From an uncultured Alteromonadales bacterium (GTDB lineage: Bacteria > Pseudomonadota > Gammaproteobacteria > Pseudomonadales > Cellvibrionaceae): DNA of 49,150 nt. Location of the stretch: contig CALMJT010000060.1 in assembly GCA_937864365.1 (NCBI GenBank), positions 1 to 49,150 of the forward strand, written 5' to 3'. Position 1 is the first letter of the stretch. Each line of letters starts with the position of its first letter. The notes beneath the pieces are model-generated. The model worked only from the letters and a program-made list of their open reading frames with translations. It made no database searches and had not been told where the DNA came from. The translations under genes and the position numbers were made by a program. Shown one piece after another: positions 1-8,813 of this stretch.

Positions 1-34
1 ATTTGCAGACGAGATATTATGGCAGATCTCGGAG

Positions 35-216
35 GTTAATCAGAGGTTCCTATAGGAAACTCTGCTTAACCCAGAATTTCCAGCGACACAAGGACGTGTC
101 GCCAATTTCAAGAACGGTAAGTGATTGAAACTATGAAGAAATTAGAAATCACATTTTCAATTTCTACCCTTTGACTAATTCATGGATGAGTTAATCAAAG
201 GTTCCTATACAGGAAC
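35..216. repeat. Two diverged copies of a palindrome-bearing repeat
   Basis: Two segments, 35-60 and 190-216, share the order GTTAATC, then an A/G-rich base pair, then GGTTCCTATA. Each contains an inverted repeat: TTCCTATAGGAA at 47-58 and GTTCCT-ATAC-AGGAAC at 201-216. The stretch 1-502 otherwise holds no convincing gene. A 46-codon frame at 182-322 starts inside the second copy and has no clear ribosome binding site, so I do not call it. The pair could be the remains of a small mobile or duplicated element. Confidence 0.4.
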
Positions 217-502
217 ACACGAACTTGCCCGAAAATATCAACTCTGCCCTATCAAAATTAAAAAGCAAGTTCAAAATTTGAAAAGTACAAAATCTATAGA
301 AATGAACTTCACAACTGGATAAAAACCACACTGTATTAGCCGAACAACAGCGCTAAACGCTACCATATACGGCTCACAGGCAGAATATTGATCAAATTCG
401 ATATTAATAAGGATTCAACAAAATGGAAGAAAAAAGACAATATTAATCACTGCTTAGACAGCGTAACCAAGGAAAGCTAGAAATCCGGGTATGCGTTCGA
501 GC

Positions 503-730
503 TTATTTCTTGAATACCCGAACAGTAGACGCCGGGAACTTTTCAAGCTTCGCCGCCGGACGTATAGGTCTCTGAACTAAGTTGCCGCCACAATTAGGGC
601 ATCGATGATCTAACTCAGATTCAGCGCAGGACTGGCAAAAGGTGCATTCAAAAGAGCAAATTAAAGCCTCTTCGGATTGCGGTGGAAGATCTTTATCGCA
701 CCATTCACAGTTAGGTCTTAACTCCAACAT
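503..730 (-). CDS. DUF1272 family small zinc-binding-type protein
   Basis: This 75-residue protein begins MLELRPNCEWCDKDLPP and carries regularly spaced cysteine pairs (CEWC, CTFCQSC, CPNC), the hallmark of the DUF1272 family. The cysteines very likely bind zinc, but the cellular role of the family is not known. Its length is normal for the family. It starts at an ATG, stands alone on the minus strand, and has no obvious operon partner in the window. It lies just downstream of the DUF885 lipoprotein gene in the same direction, with a terminator-like hairpin between them, so it is probably transcribed separately. Confidence 0.85.
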   Translation of the reverse strand: MLELRPNCEWCDKDLPPQSEEALICSFECTFCQSCAESELDHRCPNCGGNLVQRPIRPAAKLEKFPASTVRVFKK

Positions 731-817
731 AGATTAGATCTCGGCAAGGAATGTCAGCTAAGAATACTGAGAGGCATCTATGGATGTAAACAATGTTTCT
801 TGCGAGGTGATCAGAAA

Positions 818-841
818 GAGGCGCTGAAATTCCAGCGCCTC
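818..841 (-). terminator. Rho-independent terminator after the DUF885 gene
   Basis: A perfect 9-bp stem, GAGGCGCTG paired with CAGCGCCTC around a 6-nt loop, lies 20 bases past the stop codon of the DUF885 gene. Read on the minus strand it is followed by TTTCTG, a short U-rich tract. Confidence 0.7.
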
Positions 842-860
842 CCATTGAATTAAAAGTCTG

Positions 861-2765
861 TTATACCTGCTCAGCAAGCCAATCGTTGATCTTGGTTCTT
901 AATACCGGTAGCGAAATCGCACCATAGATAAGAACTTGATCGTTAAAGGCGCGTAAATCGAATTTATCACCCAACTGCTGCTTGGCTTTTTCGCGCAACT
1001 CAAGAATGGTTAGCTGGCCAAGCTTGTAAGAACACGCCTGCCCCGGCCACACGGAGTAACGCTCCACTTCACGAGTTACAGAAGCCAAAGAGCCGCCAAT
1101 GGCCGAGTGCATATACTCAATGGCCTGCTCACGGCTCCAATGTTTGTGGTGAATACCGGTATCAACCACCAAACGGGCGGCGCGGAACAACTCTGATTGT
1201 AAGCGACCGAGATCACCTAATGGATCGGTATCGTACAAACCCATCTCTTTCGCTAATACTTCAGCGTATAACGCCCAGCCTTCGCCATAAGCACTGTACC
1301 AAATCATATTTCGAATCATTGGCATGTCAGAAATTTCTTGAGCGATAGCCACCTGAAGATGATGCCCCGGACTGGCTTCGTGATAAGTCAGTGTTGGCAA
1401 GGTAAATTTAGGCCAATCGGCAGTATCTTTTAGGTTGATCCAGTAAATACCGGGACGCGAACCGTCAAGTGACGGCGAGGTGTAATAACCACCGGGGGCA
1501 CCGTCCTGTTCAAACTCAGAAATACGACGCACCTCAACACCCGCTTTTGGCAGAGTCAGCAAAATTTTCGGCAGCATCTCGGTTACCACAACCATTTGAT
1601 GGTTGAGATCATCAAGAAGTGCTTGGCGACCTTCGTCGGTATTCGGGTACAAGAACTCGTCGCTCTCGCTCAAGCTATTGTAGGTAGCAATAACATCGCT
1701 TGTATCATAGCCTTCGGCTTTAAGAATTTTGGCCATTTCGCCTTTAATTCTTTCAACTTCAGACAAACCAAGATTGTGAATGTCTTCTGCCGTTTTATCA
1801 CCAGCACCAAAGTTTTGTAACGCTAACTGATAAAGCTCTTCACCGTTTTTAAGATCCCAAACACCGGCATTCTCAGAAGCACTGGCAACCATTTTGTCGA
1901 GAGCGCCTTTCAACGTTGTATAGCCAGGATAAACGCTGGTTTTAACCTGCTCGACAACTTGTGCTGTTAACTCTGCCACTTCGTCTTCAGAAAGATCACT
2001 GCCTTCGCTCAAACGTGCAGTGAATGAGACTGCCAGTGGATGCGCTTCAGGCGCTGGCGCTAAGAATTGATCTACGTACGAGCGAGCACCTTCGGCAGCA
2101 AAAGAAGGAAGAATTAAGCCTTTTTCGATGTCTTGGTTAACAATCTCGGCCACCCCCTCAAAAAAGCTTTTTATTTGAGAAAGACGCGCAATATAGTCTT
2201 CAGCGTCTTTCTTAGATGTTAACGGATGTTCTGTTTGCAAAGATCTAGGAATATCGATCTGAGGACCCGAAATGTGCGTGATGGTAAACGGCGTAAAATA
2301 CGAAAATGGCCCATAAGCACCGTTTAAAATCGGCTTGAAGGACTCACTCAAACCCACTGAATTTTTTAATAATTGGTAGGTTGTTAATGCTGTGCCGCTG
2401 AGTTTAGATTCATCAAACTTTGCCAACTCAGCCTTTAATCGACTGTTCAAGTCTTTTGCATAGTCAACTTCAGCTTGGCTTGCTACGCCCAATTGATCGT
2501 TAAAGTATTCACCAACGTATTCAGGAGTTACACCCAAACTGGTTGCAGACATAGGTGACTTCATCAGTACTTCTTTGGCAAGACCTTCGGAGAACTCCAA
2601 AAATCGGGTGTTTTCGACCGAAGAAACCACCTCAGACGCCGACTCAACCTGCTCGATTGGCTTAGACTCCGCTGAAGATTGAGCTTGAGATTCTTCCTTA
2701 GAAGAGCACGCAGCCAGTGCAATTGCAGCCACTAACGGCAAAACCTTCATTATTTTTGATTTCAT
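861..2765 (-). CDS. DUF885 family lipoprotein, likely metallopeptidase
   Basis: The 634-residue product has a lipoprotein signal peptide: MKSKIMKV, a hydrophobic core, then a lipobox ending LAAC followed by SSKEES, so it should be lipid-anchored and exposed to the periplasm. The body matches DUF885 proteins, including the signature YHEASPGHHLQ around residue 465, a zinc-peptidase-like HE..GHH motif, and the downstream segment YGEGWALYAE. Family members are thought to be metal-dependent peptidases, but the substrate is unknown. Length is typical. An in-frame TTG lies two codons upstream and has AGGA at better spacing (5 nt, against 11 nt for the ATG), so the true start may be 2771. It appears monocistronic. 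Confidence 0.88.
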   Translation of the reverse strand: MKSKIMKVLPLVAAIALAACSSKEESQAQSSAESKPIEQVESASEVVSSVENTRFLEFSEGLAKEVLMKSPMSATSLGVTPEYVGEYFNDQLGVASQAEVDYAKDLNSRLKAELAKFDESKLSGTALTTYQLLKNSVGLSESFKPILNGAYGPFSYFTPFTITHISGPQIDIPRSLQTEHPLTSKKDAEDYIARLSQIKSFFEGVAEIVNQDIEKGLILPSFAAEGARSYVDQFLAPAPEAHPLAVSFTARLSEGSDLSEDEVAELTAQVVEQVKTSVYPGYTTLKGALDKMVASASENAGVWDLKNGEELYQLALQNFGAGDKTAEDIHNLGLSEVERIKGEMAKILKAEGYDTSDVIATYNSLSESDEFLYPNTDEGRQALLDDLNHQMVVVTEMLPKILLTLPKAGVEVRRISEFEQDGAPGGYYTSPSLDGSRPGIYWINLKDTADWPKFTLPTLTYHEASPGHHLQVAIAQEISDMPMIRNMIWYSAYGEGWALYAEVLAKEMGLYDTDPLGDLGRLQSELFRAARLVVDTGIHHKHWSREQAIEYMHSAIGGSLASVTREVERYSVWPGQACSYKLGQLTILELREKAKQQLGDKFDLRAFNDQVLIYGAISLPVLRTKINDWLAEQV

Positions 2766-2890
2766 AAACAATTAAATCCTAATCGATGATTTCGGTTTTA
2801 GACATTGAGAAATAGTCGCCCAAAGTGCGCTCAAACTATTCTCTGAAAAATCTGTTTTATTGACGTAGATATTTCAACGTCCTGTTACAG

Positions 2891-2980
2891 GCAATGTTTT
2901 CACAAGCAATGTTTTCACAAGCAATGTTTTTACAAGCAATGTTTTTACAAGCAATGTTTTTACAAGCAATGTTTTTACAA
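2891..2980. repeat. 15-bp tandem repeat, six copies
   Basis: Six head-to-tail copies of GCAATGTTTTYACAA run without spacers, the first two with C and the last four with T at the variable position. A degraded seventh copy starts at 2981. The array lies in the 640-base gap between the DUF885 gene and the tRNA genes. The unit is a multiple of three, so it yields a repeating AMFLQ frame (2894-3220) that I regard as accidental. I see no other feature between 2981 and 3366. Confidence 0.9.
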
Positions 2981-3366
2981 GCTATATTTTCGCGCCTTAA
3001 TATTCATCTACTGACGAGCAGTTCCCGCTTTTCATCAGTGGCACTAGCAGAACATCATTCAAAGCAAACGATTTCTGTGACACATAGGATTGCCACAAGG
3101 TTTAAAAGCCGTGTTTTCTGTGCAGCTAAAGAATCTAAGTTCAATAGTTGGAAGATTTACTCAAGACAAGAAAAAGCAGTTGTGGCTATGGACGAAATAA
3201 TTGCAGCAACACGAGTGTGAAGTGTGCTGGTATACGCGGGTTTTGATTGTTAATTCAATAATTAAGAATGGTGATTTAGAATGAGAATACTAACGTCTGA
3301 GTAAAATAGACAGTAAATAATGAAAGTAAAAACTTGTGAAGAAATCTAGAAATTTATTTCTGGCAT

Positions 3367-3396
3367 AAAAAAAGCCCCAACATATGGGGCTTTTTT
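3367..3396 (-). terminator. Terminator of the tRNA-Val/tRNA-Asp unit
   Basis: AAGCCCC and GGGGCTT form a stem around a 7-nt loop and have A and T runs on either side, so the hairpin can work in both directions. Its position just downstream of the 3' end of tRNA-Asp on the minus strand fits the end of the tRNA transcript. Confidence 0.85.
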
Positions 3397-3406
3397 AGGA
3401 ATTAAG

Positions 3407-3483
3407 TGGCGGACCGGACGGGGCTCGAACCCGCGACCTCCGGCGTGACAGGCCGGCATTCTAACCAACTGAACTACCGGTCC
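3407..3483 (-). tRNA. tRNA-Asp (GTC)
   Basis: On the minus strand the 77-nt gene starts GGACCGG and ends CCGGTCC plus discriminator G and an encoded CCA. The anticodon stem and loop read CGGCC-TGTCACG, giving anticodon GTC. The D arm (TTCAGTTGGTTAGAA) and the T arm (GGTTCGAGCCC) are canonical. Confidence 0.97.
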
Positions 3484-3523
3484 GCAAACGGATCATCCAC
3501 TCATTAGGCAGTTCATTAATAAG

Positions 3524-3599
3524 TGGTGGGTGGTACAGGGGTCGAACCTGTGACCTACGGCTTGTAAGGCCGTCGCTCTCCCGACTGAGCTAACCACCC
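3524..3599 (-). tRNA. tRNA-Val (TAC)
   Basis: On the minus strand the gene starts GGGTGGT and ends ACCACCC plus discriminator A and an encoded CCA. The anticodon loop CTTACAA gives anticodon TAC. The D and T arms are canonical. It lies 40 bases upstream of tRNA-Asp and is presumably cotranscribed with it. Confidence 0.97.
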
Positions 3600-3925
3600 T
3601 GAAACGTGGGACGCATTCTACGGATATATTCGACCTTGTCAAACACTTTTGTAAGAAATTTTTCATCATCCAAAACCCAGTAATTGACTGAATTTAAAGC
3701 ACTTTTTTCAAATTTCAAACATTATGCTGACCGCAAAACCACAATGATCAAATAGCAATCCAATAATGGTTATAAACCGCTCGACAAGGCCGTCTTTATA
3801 ACCAAATAAGATGGGTAAAAATCCTAACGAAGACAATTGATCAAACATAAATTCAAACGATGTCTAAACTAATGTCTAGAAACACAATAAAACTCTCGTA
3901 AACAAGGCAGCTACAAACTTATAAA

Positions 3926-3964
3926 TTGTTCTTATAAGTTGTTCTTATAAGTTGTTCTTATAAA
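3926..3964. repeat. 13-bp tandem repeat with internal palindrome
   Basis: Three direct copies of TTGTTCTTATAAR follow one another, each containing the palindromic core CTTATAAG or a near match; a partial copy precedes them. The array is 84 bases upstream of the sensor-kinase-like gene at 4048, within a 450-base intergenic region (3600-4047) that holds nothing else I can name. It could be a regulatory array for that gene or simple slippage. Confidence 0.7.
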
Positions 3965-4047
3965 TTGCTGTTGCGGAGCCTATCAGGTGGTAAAAGGCCT
4001 AGATCTCAGAGTAAGTTGAGCCATAAAAATAAAAATTTGGTGTCACG

Positions 4048-4518
4048 ATGACGGAAGAACAAAACACTGAAATCTCTAATTCTTTGGATCTAACGAATAA
4101 TAAGGATCAAAATTCGTCCAACTTTAAATTAGATGAAGACATCGAGAAATACGTGGCTCTTGGTAAAATCACAACCTTACTGATGAAAAATCTAGCCAAC
4201 CCAACCAGCGCCACCTTAAGCAATCTGCAAACACTGGTCAGAAGAACAGACCCTAACCAGGCTCAAAATCTAGAGATTGCAAAACAAAGTGGAATCGACC
4301 TCTTTAACCTTCAGAACTATCTTCGCGATCGCGGATTGCTCAAAATCGTCGAAGACATTCAAGAAGCATCGAGTATTGCAGCAAATTTAATTGGATTGGT
4401 TATTGGATTTATAAACTCAGGAGAATCGTCTAAAAGTCCAGAAAACATCAATACACTCATCAGTCATTTTGCTAATGCTGAAAAAACAAAAAAATACTCA
4501 AAAATAAATTCTTATTAA
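4048..4518 (+). CDS. DHp-like N-terminal part of a degenerate histidine-kinase-like protein
   Basis: The 156-codon frame encodes a polar N terminus and then a helical segment, ALGKITTLLMKNLANPTSA, that resembles the dimerisation helix of histidine kinases or phosphotransferases. A lysine stands where the phospho-accepting histidine would be expected. A second helix follows near residues 75-95. The frame then enters an A-rich tract and stops. The downstream frame (4494-4925) looks like the matching ATPase-fold half. At 4488-4494 the frame reads A AAA AAA, a classic slippery heptamer, and a -1 shift there joins the two halves in frame. The break may therefore be programmed frameshifting, an indel in a homopolymer, or a sequencing error. 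The similarity is weak, so the function is unproven. Confidence 0.55.
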   Translation: MTEEQNTEISNSLDLTNNKDQNSSNFKLDEDIEKYVALGKITTLLMKNLANPTSATLSNLQTLVRRTDPNQAQNLEIAKQSGIDLFNLQNYLRDRGLLKIVEDIQEASSIAANLIGLVIGFINSGESSKSPENINTLISHFANAEKTKKYSKINSY

Positions 4519-4925
4519 AAGGTAAAGATGCCTCAAAGGCACCCATAGAAATTACTTTGAATCTGTGTACAGAAACACCCATGTGCTTGTGCTCACCTTA
4601 TGAGATGCAAGAAATACTTTTAGGTCTATTGGAATTTATGATTGCACTGTCCCACGACAAACAAGCACAAACGGTTTTTCACTTCACCACGACTGTGACT
4701 AATACAGAGCTAATCGTTCGCCTACAGTCCAATGTACTAACAACTCATCCCGAGTTATTTCTAAATCAATTTCAAGCTACTGAACTTCAAGAACGTAATT
4801 TGTACCAGTCTATCCATTTAATTTTAATACAGATGATTATTCAGCATCATTATGCGGGAAAAATTATCCCTTCATTAATTAATGATTATTTAGAATATAC
4901 AATTAGAATTCCACTGGATCAGTGA
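4494..4925 (+). CDS. HATPase-like C-terminal part, reached by -1 frameshift
   Basis: This frame is open from 4494 and has no ATG before residue 30 or so; the first usable start is a TTG at 4557 with no ribosome binding site. It continues the DHp-like frame after a -1 slip at the poly-A heptamer, giving a fused protein of about 290 residues. The order of elements resembles a GHKL ATPase fold: a helix EMQEILLGLLEFMIALS where the N box would be, strands around FHFTTTVTNTELIVRLQ, a helix near IHLILIQMIIQHHYAG, and a final strand ending YTIRIPL. The ATP-binding N and G motifs are absent, as in histidine phosphotransferases of the ChpT kind. This reading is inference from pattern only. Confidence 0.45.
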   Translation: MLKNKFLLKGKDASKAPIEITLNLCTETPMCLCSPYEMQEILLGLLEFMIALSHDKQAQTVFHFTTTVTNTELIVRLQSNVLTTHPELFLNQFQATELQERNLYQSIHLILIQMIIQHHYAGKIIPSLINDYLEYTIRIPLDQ

Positions 4926-5018
4926 TTATCAAAACTGCCCATTAAAAACAGAATCGAGCAACAATTGCACTTAAAAAAACAGGCAAACATACACAAACAA
5001 AAAATAAATTTATTCAAT

Positions 5019-5050
5019 AAAAAAACGCCTCGTATAAGAGGCGTTTTTTT
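5019..5050. terminator. Bidirectional terminator between convergent genes
   Basis: The stem ACGCCTC/GAGGCGT with loop GTATAA is bordered by an A run on the left and a T run on the right. It can end both the rightward kinase-like gene and the leftward YHS lipoprotein gene. Confidence 0.9.
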
Positions 5051-5110
5051 GTGCTATCTTTTTTGTGTTACCAAGCTGAACTGTTCAAAAATTAAGAAGC
5101 GTTTACCAGC

Positions 5111-5632
5111 TTACTTCCAATAAACCTTGGCAGTACCTTCTTGTAATTCTTCGTTAAGTTTTGGCCATTTTTCGTCGGCTTTTTCCAAATAGCCGGGAAT
5201 ATCTTTATTCCACTTTTTCGAAACTGATTTGTCGTAATTTAGGTACAACTTATCGTCGTGAATAGTCCATGACTCAAGAGGATCAACATCGGCAGCGTAG
5301 CCACCTGCTGCACCGTATGCACACCAACCACCGTATTGAGGAGCGTATTTTTCAGGCGATTCTTTAAAAAGATCGCGGTGCTCAGCGCTTGAAAACAACC
5401 AAGTAGCTTCCTTCCATTCATAAGAAAATTCTTCAGATCCTTTACTAGGTTCGCCATCGGTGAAATACGAAACTGGATCATAACCATGAATAGCGTAACC
5501 ATCTTCTGCTACCATAACTTCGGTCAAACTGTATTGCTTAGAACTTGCACAAGCTGCAATGGATGAGATTAATAAAACCCAAAAAGTACCTCGCAGAAAA
5601 TTTGAAAAACGACCCATATCAAGAAACCTCAT
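5111..5632 (-). CDS. YHS-domain lipoprotein
   Basis: The 173-residue product, from an ATG preceded by GAGG at 8 nt, has a signal peptide with a lipobox ending IAAC followed by ASSK, so it is probably membrane-anchored. The mature part contains a YHS domain: AIHGYDPVSYF, then WLFSSAEHRDLFKESPEKY, PQYGGWCAYG, and W..H...LYLNY. YHS proteins of this type are secreted and are often suspected of binding metal or heme-like ligands, but their role is not established. The gene stands alone between two terminators or gaps. An in-frame start 15 codons upstream (5677) gives a poorer signal peptide and is less likely. Confidence 0.85.
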   Translation of the reverse strand: MRFLDMGRFSNFLRGTFWVLLISSIAACASSKQYSLTEVMVAEDGYAIHGYDPVSYFTDGEPSKGSEEFSYEWKEATWLFSSAEHRDLFKESPEKYAPQYGGWCAYGAAGGYAADVDPLESWTIHDDKLYLNYDKSVSKKWNKDIPGYLEKADEKWPKLNEELQEGTAKVYWK

Positions 5633-6096
5633 CACAATTACCTCATAAAAACTACATTTAAAAACATTTCTACGCATTAATTAAAGCCATTGAAACTAAA
5701 AATAACCGTAAATTTAAAAATCCAAGGTTGGACAATATAATAAGCAAAAATTACAAATAATTACCGATAAAATGTTAAAAAATTTGTCAATTTTCTACAG
5801 CCTGTTTAAAACCATCCGTAATAAAAAATTCAAATATATTAATTTTTTGAAAAGCCAAGCTATTTTTAAATCAAATTCCTTATAAACCGCAACAAATAAG
5901 ACAAGTTTTTAAACTAAGAAATAATTCAATAACGATAACGAAAAACGATTTGATCATAATAGTGAAATTAGTTAATGATCACCCCAAAGCACTCATATAG
6001 AAAATTTAGAACAGAAACTGAATAAATACGTGCAATTATGCACAGGAGAAATGTTAATAAAATCTCGTTTTTATTAACGAAAGATGAAGATATAAA

Positions 6097-6200
6097 GTAT
6101 CAATATTCGAATATTGATACCGAAAAGAGAGTATTGTAAATACTCCAACGATATAGTCGAGCTGTCAGTCGGATATTACAAAATACCCGACTGTTTTTAG
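6097..6200 (+). other. Structured intergenic segment ending in a terminator; candidate small RNA
   Basis: Within the AT-rich gap 5633-6364 three inverted repeats occur in a row: a perfect 24-bp palindrome at 6097-6120 (half-site GTATCAATATTC), a perfect 7-bp hairpin GAGTATT-GTA-AATACTC at 6129-6145, and CAGTCGG paired with CCGACTG at 6166-6193, followed by TTTTT on the plus strand. A weak sigma70-like pair, TTGATC with 17 bp to TAATGA, lies at 5950-5978. No protein frame explains the region. A rightward small RNA or a leader remnant is possible. Confidence 0.4.
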
Positions 6201-6364
6201 GGATGTTTTAGAGCCTTGTTTGCGATGCAATACCACGATCAGGTTGTTATAGCTTAACCATCACAACCTTAATCTTCAACACATTGTTTTTCTAGTAAAA
6301 TAACCAACATCGATAAAAGGCACGCTCTTACTTGTCGTTATCACCAAAATCAATTACGGCTACG

Positions 6365-7723
6365 CTAGAGATTCTGCTCACGATTAAAATATCGTTTGGC
6401 AGCCGCATTCACACGTGGTGCTAATATCAATGTTGACACCATGGTCGGAATTGCCATTAAGGCATACATTCCATCAATAAAATTTACCACAGCTTTTAAA
6501 GATACCACGGCCCCTAAAACAACTAACCCAGTGTAAAACCAAACATAATAATGTTGTCTGTCAGCACCAATTAAAAAGCCTAAACATTTGCTGCCGTAAT
6601 AACCAAACGTAAACACTGTACTTAAGCTTAAAAAAAGTACCATTATTGTTAACAAATAAGCTCCGTAACCCGGCATTACACTTTCAAAAGCTTGAGAGGT
6701 AATAGTAACTCCGCTGTCGGTACTGCCCGACCAAACTCCAGTAACTAAAATTACCAAGGCCGTGCAGGTACACACTATCAACGTATCGACTACTGGCCCA
6801 ATCATCGCAACCATACCTTCACGAATTGGCTCGTTAGTTTTTGCTGCACCATGAGCCATTGCCTCGGAACCAATACCCGCCTCGTTGGAAAAAGCACCTC
6901 GCTTCACACCAGTCAAAATAACAGTAAGAATAGTCCCCGTTGCGGCAGCTTCTAATTTAAAAGCATCGGCAAAGATTAATTGAAAAGCCCCTGGGATGGC
7001 ATCTAGATGATTAACCAACACAACGCCCGAAATTAATAGGTAAAAAAGCACCATAAAAGGTACTAAAAAAGCGGTAATTTTGCCGATGCGCTTAATATTG
7101 CCAATCAGTACCAAATACACAATAACGCTAAAAAATAACCCCAAAATCAAATCAAATACTAGGTGATCGGACTCATGCGCTACTCCCATAGGAATACCTA
7201 CAGAGTCCCTAAACAACTGTACTAATTGATTAATTTGAAATATTGGCAGTGCACCACACATACCCGCCAGAGCAAACAGCCAAGCTAACGGCAACCAATT
7301 TTTGCCCAACGCTTCGCGAATGACGTACATAGGTCCGCCTTGAAGCTGACCCTGACTGTCATAGCCACGATACATAACCGCCAGAGAACAGGTATAAAAT
7401 TTAGTCGCTACACCAACAATAGCCGTGACCCACATCCAAAAAACCGCTCCCGGACCAGCCGCCGTGATGGCGATAGCGACACCCGCAATGTTACCTAAAC
7501 CGAGTGTTCCAGAAAGCGCTGTGGTTAGTGCCTGGAAATGAGATATTTGCCCTTCACCACCTTCACGATTATGTTTTCCCATAAGCGCAGCCAAAGCTTC
7601 AGGAAAATGCCTGTAAGGAATACCGCGGGAATAAATTGAAAAAAACAGTCCACCACCGACCAACAAAACTACTAGCGGGGTTCCCCACATAAATGACGAA
7701 AAGGCGCCAAAAAACTGTTCCAT
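6365..7723 (-). CDS. Sodium:alanine (AGCS family) symporter
   Basis: This 452-residue membrane protein belongs to the alanine or glycine:cation symporter family, which takes up small neutral amino acids with sodium across the inner membrane. Characteristic segments are PYRHFPEALAAL near residue 35, LSGTLGLGNIAGVA near residue 70, and KRGAFSNEAGIGSEAMAHG near residue 280, the family signature. About ten hydrophobic segments are visible and the length is standard. It is monocistronic and preceded by a long AT-rich gap. I see no riboswitch-like leader upstream. Confidence 0.93.
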   Translation of the reverse strand: MEQFFGAFSSFMWGTPLVVLLVGGGLFFSIYSRGIPYRHFPEALAALMGKHNREGGEGQISHFQALTTALSGTLGLGNIAGVAIAITAAGPGAVFWMWVTAIVGVATKFYTCSLAVMYRGYDSQGQLQGGPMYVIREALGKNWLPLAWLFALAGMCGALPIFQINQLVQLFRDSVGIPMGVAHESDHLVFDLILGLFFSVIVYLVLIGNIKRIGKITAFLVPFMVLFYLLISGVVLVNHLDAIPGAFQLIFADAFKLEAAATGTILTVILTGVKRGAFSNEAGIGSEAMAHGAAKTNEPIREGMVAMIGPVVDTLIVCTCTALVILVTGVWSGSTDSGVTITSQAFESVMPGYGAYLLTIMVLFLSLSTVFTFGYYGSKCLGFLIGADRQHYYVWFYTGLVVLGAVVSLKAVVNFIDGMYALMAIPTMVSTLILAPRVNAAAKRYFNREQNL

Positions 7724-8091
7724 AAAGCTCTGTCTCTGCGTTTATAAAAGATTGAGTATTCTGATTACAAAACGAATGAAAACCAACAAATCACAGATGA
7801 AAAAAACATCACAACAATCCATAAGAAAGACATCTGATGCCCATAACCAACAAGCGCCAAATATTTAGGCACATGCAAAGAGCAAATTTAAAAAGCTGGA
7901 AACACGAAAGTGGTTGAGCAATAAAACGATCAGAAAACCATTGTTTTGATAAAACGAGAACAGTTAAACAAAAATGGATTCTTTCATTAGAACCAATAAG
8001 CACATAATAATCACAGAATAAACTGCACTAATTTCTACGACACCTGAGCGAAAAAATCACATAGAAAGTAGATTGATTGCTGAAGAAATTA
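7724..8091. other. Intergenic region, nothing recognised
   Basis: This 370-base AT-rich stretch between the symporter gene and the acetyltransferase gene contains only a 64-codon minus-strand frame (7809-8003) with no family features and no convincing ribosome binding site. The promoter of the symporter gene should lie at its left end. Confidence 0.6.
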
Positions 8092-8679
8092 TTACCGAGA
8101 AAATTGACTGTTATGCATTACGTACAAAACATGCTCAGATAAATGCGTATTTAAAACTCGAGGATGCAGAAATGTTGTACCACTGAATTGCATACCAATA
8201 CGCTCCATCACGGCAATCGATCGAATATTACTTTTTACAGTAAAAGAAACAATTTGTTCGAGTTTTAATTCATCAAAAGCATACTGCACAACCGCTCGGG
8301 CAGCTTCAGATGCGTATCCGTTATACCAAAATTTTTTGTTCAAACGCCAACCTATTTCGGTACATGGAGAAAATGGCAGCGGATAATCAGGATTGTTTAA
8401 ACCGACAAAACCAATTAATTGATTGGTTGATTTAATTTGGCAAGCCCAAAAACCCCAACCATTTCGGGAAATTAAATCTCGCATCTTTTCCAACAAGTCA
8501 TCACTCTGTTTCTGAGTGTAAATTGACGGAAAAAACTCCATCACATCTTTATTGGAATTTATTTCAAAAAAATCTTTTTTATCGGAATCTAACCAATTTC
8601 GCAGTATGAGCCGCTGCGTTTCGATAACTACACTGGAAGCCGTTTGCATGATTTTCATAGTTGGAACAATATTAAACAT
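8092..8679 (-). CDS. GNAT family N-acetyltransferase (RimJ/RimL type)
   Basis: The 195-residue protein has the layout of the Acetyltransf_3 group: an opening ETQRLILRNWLDSD strand-helix, GWGFWACQ and QLIGFVGL strands, EIGWRLNKKFWYNGYASEAA, which supplies the acetyl-CoA binding loop, and SIAVMERIGMQFSG in the last helix-strand unit. Such enzymes move an acetyl group from acetyl-CoA to an amine, often the N terminus of a protein, but the substrate cannot be told. Starts at 8679, 8658 or 8649 are all possible, since none has a strong ribosome binding site. It is the last chromosomal gene before the prophage. Confidence 0.85.
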   Translation of the reverse strand: MFNIVPTMKIMQTASSVVIETQRLILRNWLDSDKKDFFEINSNKDVMEFFPSIYTQKQSDDLLEKMRDLISRNGWGFWACQIKSTNQLIGFVGLNNPDYPLPFSPCTEIGWRLNKKFWYNGYASEAARAVVQYAFDELKLEQIVSFTVKSNIRSIAVMERIGMQFSGTTFLHPRVLNTHLSEHVLYVMHNSQFSR

Positions 8680-8813
8680 CTAATATAAGACAATATAAAA
8701 TCATTGATGCGGTTATGAATTAAATTAAAACAATAAAAAGAAAAAAATAATAAAGTGAAAAGATATTGGAGATTAAATTTAGAGGGGTTTTAAAGAAGAT
8801 TATGTCTTTCAAA

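Noticed and set aside
182-322. 46-codon plus-strand frame with a faint HTH-like look
   Set aside because: No ribosome binding site and no known family; it starts inside a repeat and is too short to support alone.
2891-2980. CRISPR array
   Set aside because: The 15-bp units are contiguous, with no spacers, and no cas genes are near.
2894-3220. 108-codon plus-strand frame starting with repeated AMFLQ units
   Set aside because: It is the translation of the 15-bp minisatellite followed by unstructured sequence, with no ribosome binding site or family likeness.
7809-8003. 64-codon minus-strand frame between the symporter and the acetyltransferase
   Set aside because: AT-rich chance frame with no start signal and no recognisable feature.
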